DNA from: Psychrobacillus sp. OK028
GTDB taxonomy: Bacteria > Bacillota > Bacilli > Bacillales_A > Planococcaceae
Assembly: GCF_900103605.1 (NCBI RefSeq)
Contig: NZ_FNHY01000001.1
Span: forward strand, 310,001 to 374,000
Length of the DNA: 64,000 nucleotides
Direction: 5' to 3'
Position numbers and translations under genes: made by a program. Under the pieces are notes generated by a model that was given only the letters and a program-made list of their open reading frames with translations, made no database searches and was not told the origin of the DNA. Below are positions 17,873 through 24,722 of this stretch, one piece after another; positions within the stretch are counted from its first letter, which is position 1, and each line of letters starts with the position of its first letter.

Positions 17873-18034
17873 ATATTCTTAAAGAACCTTGCTGCTTTTA
17901 CCCGTTTCTTATCGAAAGCTTGTCACAGTTTGGACGAATTATGGTGGATATTTATTGCTTTAATTGCGAAACGATAGCGATTAAAACATAGCTTTGATAA
18001 AATGAGATGTATATGCGTCAAAGGAGGATTTACC

Positions 18035-19489
18035 TTGAAAGTAACAAAGTGGATTATATCTGGATTGCTAATGAGCATTGTTTTTCTAGCGACAACTCAA
18101 GTAGGCAAAGCAGATATAAATAACTCTATACATAATGAAAGTATTTATGATTTGTATGTTGATCGTTATTTCAATAAAGTTGGAACGAACGATTATGATA
18201 CCAATCCAAAGGATCCGAATGCATTCGCAGGTGGAGATTTCCTAGGTGTTATGGAAAAAATGACACACATTAAAGATATGGGCTTCACTATTATTTCTAT
18301 TGGTCCTGTTTTTGCAACAGAATCTTATGATGGTAAGCGAATTTTAGATTTTGATGAATTGGAAAGACATTTCGGGACACTGGAAGAATTTAACAAACTA
18401 TTAGACAAATCGAACGAACAAAATATGAAAATTATGGTTGAGTTTCCTCTAAATAATTATAGCCAGAAACATACTTGGGCAACTGACACTGACAAACGTG
18501 AATGGATCCTCTCAAAAGAAGATGGTCAAATACAGCTTGATTTGACTAATAATGACGTACAACAGGCTCTTATTAATACAATTGTAAACTTTGCAGAAAC
18601 TTACCAAATTCACGGAGTTAAATTGTCTGAATTAGAGGGAGCACCTACTTCCTTTATCAATGATGTAATTGCTGCTTTAAAAGAAGTTCGTGATCCTATG
18701 TATGTCATTGCTTTAGAGGAGTCAGAAGCTGATTTTGACGTGGACTATTCAGAGCAGCTAATGTTAGATTTCCGGGAAACTTTCAAAAATACAGATTTAC
18801 CTTCCGATTCTATCTCTTTAGCGAATGAAAATAATCTTTTGATGGTAGATCATTTATTGACAGAAAGAATCACATATTATAGCGCCTTAGAGAACAAATT
18901 TCCGCCTACTCGTATTAAAATGGCGATGGGTACTTTTTTAACATTGCCGGGTGTGCCTTATATGACATACGGTACGGAAATAGCAATGAATGGACAGACT
19001 CCCAAAGATAGCCATCAAATCATGAATTTCCGAGTAGACGAGGAGCTAATTGAATACTTAAAAGACATGGCTTCTATTCGATTAAATTCAGAAACGATGC
19101 GAACTGGTGAAATAGAGCTACTGGAAAATAAAGATGGATACGCTGTATACAAACGATTCTCAGATGAAGAAACATTTATCATTGTCGTTAATAATACAGG
19201 TGTGACGCAAAGAATAGATATTGATAGCGATGAAATCGGCGAGGATAAAGAATTACGTGGATTATTTGAATCGGATATCATTCGTGCTACTGCAGACGGT
19301 TCGTACCGTTTAGTGTTGGATAGAGAAATAGTCGAAGTGTATCAAGTGAAAGACGACAAAGGCCTGAATGGTGCCTATATCGCAGCCATGGCGGTTGCTT
19401 ATATATTGTTTATGTTATTCTTAATCATTGTTTGGCGAAAAGGAAAGCAGCGTCGAGCAGACGAAGAGCAAAAAAAAGTGAAGAACTAA
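18035..19489 (+). CDS. Membrane-anchored GH13 amylase-like protein, probably not catalytic
   Basis: 484 residues: signal peptide (1-26), a shortened alpha-amylase-type barrel (about 35-330), a small beta C-domain and a C-terminal membrane helix (about 450-470) followed by a basic tail KGKQRRADEEQKK. GH13 landmarks are present in fold but altered: region II reads GVKLS (194-198) where the nucleophile Asp should be, and region IV reads LANENN (262-267) in place of the FxxNHD signature; the later LPGVPYMTYGTE is well kept. This implies a protein that keeps the scaffold without hydrolysis, perhaps sugar or wall binding. TTG start after aaaggagga. Family assignment is fairly sure, loss of activity is inference. 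Confidence 0.75.
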   Translation: MKVTKWIISGLLMSIVFLATTQVGKADINNSIHNESIYDLYVDRYFNKVGTNDYDTNPKDPNAFAGGDFLGVMEKMTHIKDMGFTIISIGPVFATESYDGKRILDFDELERHFGTLEEFNKLLDKSNEQNMKIMVEFPLNNYSQKHTWATDTDKREWILSKEDGQIQLDLTNNDVQQALINTIVNFAETYQIHGVKLSELEGAPTSFINDVIAALKEVRDPMYVIALEESEADFDVDYSEQLMLDFRETFKNTDLPSDSISLANENNLLMVDHLLTERITYYSALENKFPPTRIKMAMGTFLTLPGVPYMTYGTEIAMNGQTPKDSHQIMNFRVDEELIEYLKDMASIRLNSETMRTGEIELLENKDGYAVYKRFSDEETFIIVVNNTGVTQRIDIDSDEIGEDKELRGLFESDIIRATADGSYRLVLDREIVEVYQVKDDKGLNGAYIAAMAVAYILFMLFLIIVWRKGKQRRADEEQKKVKN

Positions 19490-19528
19490 AAAAACTGTCC
19501 ACCTATTTATAGGTAGGACAGTTTTTTT
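19490..19528 (+). terminator. Terminator after the GH13-like gene
   Basis: aaactgtcc-acct / aggt-aggacagttt with a six-base loop and a run of seven T. Confidence 0.9.
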
Positions 19529-19557
19529 GAGTGAAAGTTAGATGGAAAAATAATACT

Positions 19558-19630
19558 ATTCCAACTAAAGGGCTCGAAATTCCAACTAAACAAGTATATA
19601 TTCCAACTACACTCCTCAAAATTCCAACTA
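19558..19630. repeat. Array of ATTCCAACTA with exact 21-bp period
   Basis: The ten-base motif attccaacta starts at 19558, 19579, 19600 and 19621, exactly 21 bp apart, while the eleven bases between differ each time. It lies between the ends of two convergent genes, after a terminator. Confidence 0.85.
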
Positions 19631-19655
19631 AACTGTCATCAAGGAGAAAATTTTC

Positions 19656-20162
19656 CTATTTACCTGGAAAAGCATGAAGAGGTGGCGGTACTAACCAGCC
19701 TTTGCTTTTGTTTAAGCGTAGTATTTTAGCTCCAATTTGAGCTTTTGCCATATGGAATTGTCCATAAAGCATTGCAATATCTTCTCGGATGCATTGTCCC
19801 ATTACTTGACTGCAGGCAACTAGACCGGCAGCTGAATCCAAAGCAAGGGCAGCACTAATTTCAGGATCATTAAATCGTGCGCCAACCGGAATATCTTCTA
19901 GACGAGCATCGGGACGAGCTGGAGGAGATGGAGGTAATCCAACAGCATTCACTTTGAGTATTTTCTCTATTTGTTTATTTTCCTCTTCCATAGCCTTAAC
20001 ACACTCTTCTATTAATGACTTTAAATCATCATCTCCTGTATGATTATAGAAAGTTTGATAAGCAGCAATTAGCCCGTTATTAACTGTTAGGTTTGTCCAT
20101 ATGGCAATTACTTCACCATAATGTAGCGGCTCTTCTTTAGGATTTCCACTTAAAATTCCCAT
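19656..20162 (-). CDS. DUF3231 family protein
   Basis: 168 residues, largely helical, resembling one half of the ferritin-like DUF3231 repeat found in Bacillales and related to coat protein F; the usual DUF3231 protein has two such halves, so this is a single-unit version. Landmarks are LHYGEVIAIWTNLTVNNGLIAAYQTFYNHTGD and the C-terminal half LNKSKGWLVPPP. Function is unknown. The ATG after taggagtgaaata is used in preference to an in-frame ATG 27 bp upstream. It is monocistronic, with the DegV gene 120 bp upstream on the same strand. Confidence 0.7.
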   Translation of the reverse strand: MGILSGNPKEEPLHYGEVIAIWTNLTVNNGLIAAYQTFYNHTGDDDLKSLIEECVKAMEEENKQIEKILKVNAVGLPPSPPARPDARLEDIPVGARFNDPEISAALALDSAAGLVACSQVMGQCIREDIAMLYGQFHMAKAQIGAKILRLNKSKGWLVPPPLHAFPGK

Positions 20163-20284
20163 TATTTCACTCCTACCATTTATTTTCACAGATTTTCTCC
20201 ATGTAAATGGTAGTATGTGGAGCTTACGGAAAAGTATTCGCCCATGAAAAAAAGATCTACATGATATAGATCTCTTTCAACATT

Positions 20285-21136
20285 TTAAGATAATTGATTT
20301 AAAAAGAATAATGCAATAGCTCCTGGACCAACATGAGCTCCGATTGTAGAGCCGATGTGATGGATTTCTATGCTTTTTGGTTGGAATCTGTCTTCAATCA
20401 TTTGTTTTAAATCTAATGCCGTTGCTTCATCGTCACTATGACTGATAGCAATAACTTGATCACTAAAATTTTCTCCGCGCTCATCCATAAGGTCAAGCAT
20501 GCGCTTCAAAACTTTTTTCCGCCCACGAATTTTCTCTAAAGGAACTAGTTTTCCATCTTCTACGTGAAGTAGCGGTTTAATATTTAATAACCCACCTATA
20601 AACGCACTCGCTTTCGAAACTCGTCCTCCACGTGCTAAATAATCCAAATCTTCTACTGTGAATAAATGCTCCATATGCTCTGCATAAAAACGTACTTTTT
20701 CAATTAGTTGAGCGTTATCCATTCCTTCATCACGTAATTTAACTGCTTGTTTTAGAACTAACCCATAGCCAAGCGACGCACATTGTGAATCAATAATTGT
20801 TAGCTTTAAATCTGGATACGTTTCTAATAATTGCTTGCGCATCATCATGGCTGTACTATAGGTTCCAGAAAGAGCGGATGAAAAGGCAATATATAATCCT
20901 TCCTCACCTTTTTTTGCAAGATCCTCGAACAAACGTAAAAATAACTCGGGTGAAACTTGTGAGGTTTTTGGCTGCTTTCCTGCACGTATTGCGGTATAAA
21001 CTTCAGAAGAATCAATACCAATAATGTCTTCATATTCATCCTCATCAATATGAACTCTTAGTGGCGCTAAAAGAACATTATTGTCTACAAAAAAAGCTTT
21101 TGGTAAATCAGTGGCGCTATCAGCGAATATTCTCAT
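20285..21136 (-). CDS. yitS: DegV family fatty-acid-binding protein (YitS-like)
   Basis: 283 residues; DegV proteins bind long-chain fatty acids, and partner forms (FakB) present them to the FakA kinase for phospholipid synthesis. Landmarks are the opening IFADSATDLP, KTSQVSP, SSALSGTYSTAMM, and the C-terminal HIGSTIGAHVGPGAIALFF. The gene is just downstream of the HAD gene (22 bp gap) and may share its transcript. B. subtilis has yitS and yitU in this area, which supports the name; no fakA is in the window. Confidence 0.83.
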   Translation of the reverse strand: MRIFADSATDLPKAFFVDNNVLLAPLRVHIDEDEYEDIIGIDSSEVYTAIRAGKQPKTSQVSPELFLRLFEDLAKKGEEGLYIAFSSALSGTYSTAMMMRKQLLETYPDLKLTIIDSQCASLGYGLVLKQAVKLRDEGMDNAQLIEKVRFYAEHMEHLFTVEDLDYLARGGRVSKASAFIGGLLNIKPLLHVEDGKLVPLEKIRGRKKVLKRMLDLMDERGENFSDQVIAISHSDDEATALDLKQMIEDRFQPKSIEIHHIGSTIGAHVGPGAIALFFLNQLS

Positions 21137-21158
21137 TTCCCATCCTCCTGTATCTCTA

Positions 21159-21971
21159 CTATTTCTTTAAGTTTAATCTCTCTATTAAGAATTCTGCAAT
21201 GCCATCTTCGTTATTTGTTAAAGTTACTTCATTGGCAATGTTCTGAAGTGGAGTTATAGCATTTCCCATTGCTACGCCAACTCCCGCATACTCAATCATT
21301 TCTAAATCATTATCTTCATCGCCAAAAGCAATAATACGTTCCTTTGGAATGTTTAAAAACTTGGAAACTTGAGATAATCCAACTGCCTTATTTAAACCAT
21401 GGCGTACTATTTCAATGACATCCCATGGTGCACCCCATCGACGATGATCAATGACTTCTGCATGTACATCTCTTAGATGCTGACGAACCGAATCAACCGA
21501 ATCTTCCTCAGCATGAATTAGTAAACTTGTTGGGTCCGTTTTCAAAAGTGATCTTAAATCACCAGTAGTTACTTGAGGGTTTCCTAATGAAAACGCAGAA
21601 AGAATTTTTTCATCATGATAGTGTAAATACACATCATCGAGAACTTCAGCAAGCATGTTTTTAATGGAATAGCTTTCTACAGCCTCCACTACTTCTTTCA
21701 CAACTTTTAAATCAATTGGTGTATGTACAGTTTTCCAAGAAGAACTTCTAGGATGATGAACAAATGCACCATTGAAGTTAACAATCGGTGTGCTTAAACC
21801 AAGCTCTTTATAATACATTTCACTGGATCTATATGGTCTTCCAGTTGCGATCATCACTTCATGACCTTCATTTTTTGCCAGTTGCAGAATGTTTTTAGTT
21901 TTTGTTGAAATTACTTTTTCATCGGTCAATAATGTTCCATCTAAATCTAACACGATTAAATGCGGTTTCAT
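21159..21971 (-). CDS. yitU: Cof-type HAD hydrolase (YitU-like)
   Basis: 270-residue haloacid dehalogenase superfamily phosphatase with a type IIB cap. Motif I is DLDGTLLTD (residues 9-17), motif II ATGRPY, motif III the Lys in the GLNKAVGL region, and motif IV GDEDNDLEMI. Members dephosphorylate sugar phosphates, FMN precursors or other small metabolites; the substrate cannot be told here. B. subtilis YitU has been linked to riboflavin-pathway phosphatase activity. Start is the ATG after aagggag. Divergent from yitV. Confidence 0.85.
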   Translation of the reverse strand: MKPHLIVLDLDGTLLTDEKVISTKTKNILQLAKNEGHEVMIATGRPYRSSEMYYKELGLSTPIVNFNGAFVHHPRSSSWKTVHTPIDLKVVKEVVEAVESYSIKNMLAEVLDDVYLHYHDEKILSAFSLGNPQVTTGDLRSLLKTDPTSLLIHAEEDSVDSVRQHLRDVHAEVIDHRRWGAPWDVIEIVRHGLNKAVGLSQVSKFLNIPKERIIAFGDEDNDLEMIEYAGVGVAMGNAITPLQNIANEVTLTNNEDGIAEFLIERLNLKK

Positions 21972-22104
21972 AAAAAAAACTCCCTTCTATCTTACTTTAA
22001 AGTGTATCGTTTTCAATGAATAACGTCAAAATGAAAAAACTCAACCTCTTTGTACTCACAGAATTACTTTGGTAGAATAATAATAGAAGAAAGGCGGGGG
22101 TTAG

Positions 22105-22863
22105 ATGAAAGTCACTACTGAGATTTGGGGAAGCATTCCGTTATTACATATTCATAATGAAGAAACAAAGAAGGATGCTCCAATTGTCATCTTTTTACAC
22201 GGATTTGAAAGTGCGAAAGAGCATAACCTTCATTACGCATATCAGCTAGTACAACACGGATGTCGGGTCATTTTACCTGATGCACATCTACATGGTGAAC
22301 GAGACGAAAAATTAGATGAAGTAGAAATAAGTTTGCGCTTCTGGGAAATTGTTTTAACTTCTATAGAAGAAGTTAATGCACTTAAACAAGAATTAGAAAA
22401 ACGTAGCTATTTAACAGATCAAAAAATCGCGTTAGCCGGTACATCAATGGGAGGAATCGCTACTTTGGGCTGTTTAACGATCTATCCATGGATTGATGCG
22501 GCAGCCATTTTGATGGGAACTCCTGGTTATGTAGAACTTGCCAAGGCACAAATTGCTTCCGTAGAGCAAAAAGGATTCAAGGTGCCATTGAGTGCAGATG
22601 AGCGAACAAATATGTTCGACACACTATCTAATTTTGATGCATCTAGACATCCCGACAACCTAATCAAAACACCTTTGTTTTTCTGGCATGGAGAAAAAGA
22701 TCTCGTTGTACCTTATGAACCAACTGCCAAATTTATCGCGTCTCTCAGAAAACAATATGATAAACAAAATATAGTCCTGATGAATGAAAAATCGGCAGGG
22801 CACGCTGTTTCAAGAAAAGGAATGTTGGCTTCCATGGAGTGGCTAGCAAACAGTTTGGCATAA
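22105..22863 (+). CDS. yitV: Alpha/beta hydrolase, YitV-like esterase
   Basis: 252-residue serine hydrolase of the prolyl-oligopeptidase-like/dienelactone group. The oxyanion and nucleophile elbow are FLHGFES and GTSMGG; the acid is Asp in HGEKDLVVPYE and the histidine is in AGHAVSRKG, so a full triad is visible. No signal peptide. Ribosome site aaaggcggggg. It precedes yitW with a 50-bp gap and its own ribosome site, the order found in B. subtilis. Substrate unknown. Confidence 0.85.
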   Translation: MKVTTEIWGSIPLLHIHNEETKKDAPIVIFLHGFESAKEHNLHYAYQLVQHGCRVILPDAHLHGERDEKLDEVEISLRFWEIVLTSIEEVNALKQELEKRSYLTDQKIALAGTSMGGIATLGCLTIYPWIDAAAILMGTPGYVELAKAQIASVEQKGFKVPLSADERTNMFDTLSNFDASRHPDNLIKTPLFFWHGEKDLVVPYEPTAKFIASLRKQYDKQNIVLMNEKSAGHAVSRKGMLASMEWLANSLA

Positions 22864-22913
22864 ACAGATGAGTTTGATATGATTGAGATATATAAATAGA
22901 GGAGGTTTTCAAT

Positions 22914-23234
22914 ATGAGTCAAGATACAGAACAAGATATGAAGGATAGTATGATGGCCGCTCTTGAGAACGTTATCGACCCTGAACTAGGTATTGATATT
23001 GTCAATTTAGGTTTAGTATATGATGTACAATTAGCAGATGATGATATTGCAAAAGTTACAATGACTTTAACATCAATCGGCTGCCCAATGGGTCCACAAA
23101 TTGTCGACCAAGTAAAAACAGCCCTTGGCGAACTGCCAGAAGTAAAAGAAACAGATGTGAATATTGTTTTCAATCCACCGTGGTCAAAAGAAAATATGTC
23201 TCGCTACGCTAAAATAGCTTTGGGTGTAAGATAA
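22914..23234 (+). CDS. yitW: MIP18/DUF59 family protein YitW (SufT-like, Fe-S assembly)
   Basis: 106-residue DUF59 protein. The family helps mature iron-sulfur proteins (SufT, MIP18) and the conserved parts are all present: ENVIDPELGIDIVNLGLVYDV, TLTSIGCPMGPQIVDQV with the reactive Cys, and FNPPWSKENMS. No suf genes are in the window, so its client proteins are unknown. Ribosome site agaggaggttttc. A strong terminator follows. Confidence 0.88.
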   Translation: MSQDTEQDMKDSMMAALENVIDPELGIDIVNLGLVYDVQLADDDIAKVTMTLTSIGCPMGPQIVDQVKTALGELPEVKETDVNIVFNPPWSKENMSRYAKIALGVR

Positions 23235-23252
23235 TAATTATATATAAGAACG

Positions 23253-23287
23253 AAAAAAGTCGAATCTCACATGATTCGACTTTTTTT
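23253..23287 (+). terminator. Terminator after yitW
   Basis: aaaaaagtcgaatc and gattcgacttttttt form a 14-bp stem with a six-base loop; symmetric A and T runs could serve either strand. Confidence 0.9.
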
Positions 23288-23334
23288 ATGGTAAGAAATG
23301 ATAAGGATAAGGGATATATAAAAGAATAATCCTA

Positions 23335-23510
23335 TGATTTCGGTTTCAGGAGGGTCACAAAGGCTAAGTGTGCCACATCGTGTGGCACACTTAGCCTTTG
23401 TGACCAACATCCTGTTGGCCTCCTCGTTCGCTTCGCTCCCTGTGGGTTCTCGACTTTCTCACTTTCTCCCGCTTGAGTCGCCATCTTACACTCCAATCAA
23501 TTAATGAGTA
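23335..23510 (+). repeat. GC-rich dispersed repeat, unit A with inserted hairpin
   Basis: Begins tgatttcggtttcaggagg and ends cactccaatcaattaatgag. The palindrome at 23353-23405 interrupts it directly after the opening box. About 190 bp of AT-rich sequence separates it from the inverted unit at 23701, and that spacer resembles the one at 59277-59445 (both contain tatccaatg and ttatttatgtga). Confidence 0.8.
23353..23405. repeat. Perfect 25-bp inverted repeat (3-base loop)
   Basis: ggtcacaaaggctaagtg continues through tgccaca, loop tcg, then its exact complement tgtggcacac to gcctttgtgacc. There is no T run, so it is not a standard terminator. A decayed relative occupies the same place in the copy at 17663, and both are followed by aacatcctg. 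Confidence 0.9.
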
Positions 23511-23700
23511 ATACTACACGAAGAGATTTCGATAAGCTTACAGCTAACAAAAAAGATTGAGCAAATATTATGGGCCAATTCAAATTACTAGTAATCTTTT
23601 TGAATTAGGATTGTATCCAATGATTGATGTTGAAAGCAGAATTAGGATAGAGAAGTAATGATTATTTATGTGAAATTGTATTTAACTTTCGTGGTTTTGT

Positions 23701-23822
23701 TGATTGAAGCGCAGGTCGGCGACTCCTGTGGGACAGCACGAGGGAGAGATTACAGGCTCGAGCCGTGCCCACGGAAAGGCTCCGACCGGAGCTACAATCA
23801 ACAGCGTATCTAGGTTTTTGTT
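23701..23822 (-). repeat. GC-rich dispersed repeat, unit C
   Basis: Contains tgattgaagcgcaggtcggc, gggacagcacgagggagaga, ctcgagccgtgcccacgg, ccgacc and ctacaatcaac, then the conserved flank tatctaggtttttg. It is inverted relative to the unit at 23335 and the two bracket a roughly 490 bp element in the 23235-23841 spacer. Confidence 0.8.
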
Positions 23823-23841
23823 TTATTACACTCCACTCAAT

Positions 23842-24537
23842 CTAGTCAATCCGACAAATATGCAGTGGGCAGTTATCACACTCCACTTCTGTCCGTAAAA
23901 AAGGTAAATCATAAATCGTGATCATCCCTTTATCTAGCGAAAGCACATTTTTTTTCTTTAGATCATTTAAAATTCGGTTAACGACCTCTCTACTTGTAGC
24001 GCAGAAGTTAGCCAACTCCTGATTGGTCATAGCATGATTAATGAGAATGCTACCATCCGTTTGCTTTACCCCGTACGTATTTGTTAGTCGTATCAATGTG
24101 GAAATTAACGCACCCTTTTTCCCGTGCAGCAACAAATCTCTAAAGCGAGTTTCATTCTTCAAATTGTGCGTTTGCATGATTTGTATCCATTCCATCATAA
24201 GAGAAGAACACTCTGATAAATATTTTTCAAGCGTGGCACGTGACAACACTAATAATTCAGTCGGCTCTATTGTATTAGCAGAAACGGAATGATAAATAGT
24301 ATCGCAAAATATAGATGCTTCACCGATAAATGAGCCGTTTCCTGAAATTCTTAAAGTCAATATTTTACCGCTTTCCGTATCCTTGCTTATGCGAACGGTA
24401 CCAGTTTTGATGAGATAGACATCTTCCGCACTTTGACCTTCTAAGAAGACGGAGCGATCCTTTTCTAGTTTTAAGTTTGCACCAAATTGCTCAAATAGTG
24501 CATATATGCCTTGTGAATTGGAACTTTGTTCAGTCAT
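23842..24537 (-). CDS. fnr: Fnr, Bacillus-type oxygen-sensing Crp/Fnr regulator
   Basis: 231-residue transcription factor: N-terminal cyclic-nucleotide-type beta barrel (about 15-125), dimer helix, and a C-terminal winged helix with NQELANFCATSREVVNRILNDL as recognition region. Three cysteines close the protein in CDNCPLHIC (Cys220, Cys223, Cys228); the 3 and 5 spacing equals that of the B. subtilis Fnr cluster ligands Cys227, Cys230 and Cys235, which with an Asp hold a [4Fe-4S] centre. It should activate anaerobic respiration genes without oxygen. Start is the ATG after ggaaaggaag; upstream in-frame codons lack a ribosome site. No narK or nar genes adjoin, unlike B. subtilis, so another Crp-family role is possible. 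Confidence 0.75.
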   Translation of the reverse strand: MTEQSSNSQGIYALFEQFGANLKLEKDRSVFLEGQSAEDVYLIKTGTVRISKDTESGKILTLRISGNGSFIGEASIFCDTIYHSVSANTIEPTELLVLSRATLEKYLSECSSLMMEWIQIMQTHNLKNETRFRDLLLHGKKGALISTLIRLTNTYGVKQTDGSILINHAMTNQELANFCATSREVVNRILNDLKKKNVLSLDKGMITIYDLPFLRTEVECDNCPLHICRID

Positions 24538-24644
24538 AATTATTACTTCCTTTCCGTTATTCACATTCGAAATCGTGATTGCACTTTCTTCTATAATAGC
24601 ATATTTACTCAATCTGTTTAGTTAGAAGTAGATAGTCATATTTC

Positions 24645-24674
24645 TTTACAAAGTGAATAGCTAGGTCTTATAAT
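24645..24674 (+). promoter_or_regulatory. Sigma-A promoter of the clpB-like gene
   Basis: TTTACA (24645-24650) and a perfect TATAAT (24669-24674) with an 18-bp spacer, about 50 bp before the start codon; transcription should begin within the CtsR operator. Confidence 0.7.
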
Positions 24675-24680
24675 TACATT

Positions 24681-24697
24681 AGTCAAAGAAGGTCAAA
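24681..24697 (+). promoter_or_regulatory. CtsR operator
   Basis: AGTCAAA GAA GGTCAAA matches the CtsR tandem heptad consensus (A/GGTCAAA NAN A/GGTCAAA) at every defined position. It sits just after the -10 hexamer, the usual place for repression of heat-shock clp genes. Confidence 0.9.
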
Positions 24698-24722
24698 CTA
24701 CTTCAAAAGGAGATGTTTGTAA

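Noticed and set aside
17521-17898. Open frames in the spacer repeats (17521-17793 plus, 17660-17857 minus, 23704-23898 plus, 4302-4523 minus)
   Set aside because: They lie in GC-rich hairpin repeats, lack ribosome sites and share fragments only because the repeats are related.
23353-23405. Rho-independent terminator
   Set aside because: The stem is perfect but no T run follows and it is inside a repeat unit.
24555-24585. Fnr-box for autoregulation upstream of fnr
   Set aside because: TCAC...GTGA is a poor palindrome and does not match the TGTGA-N6-TCACA pattern.
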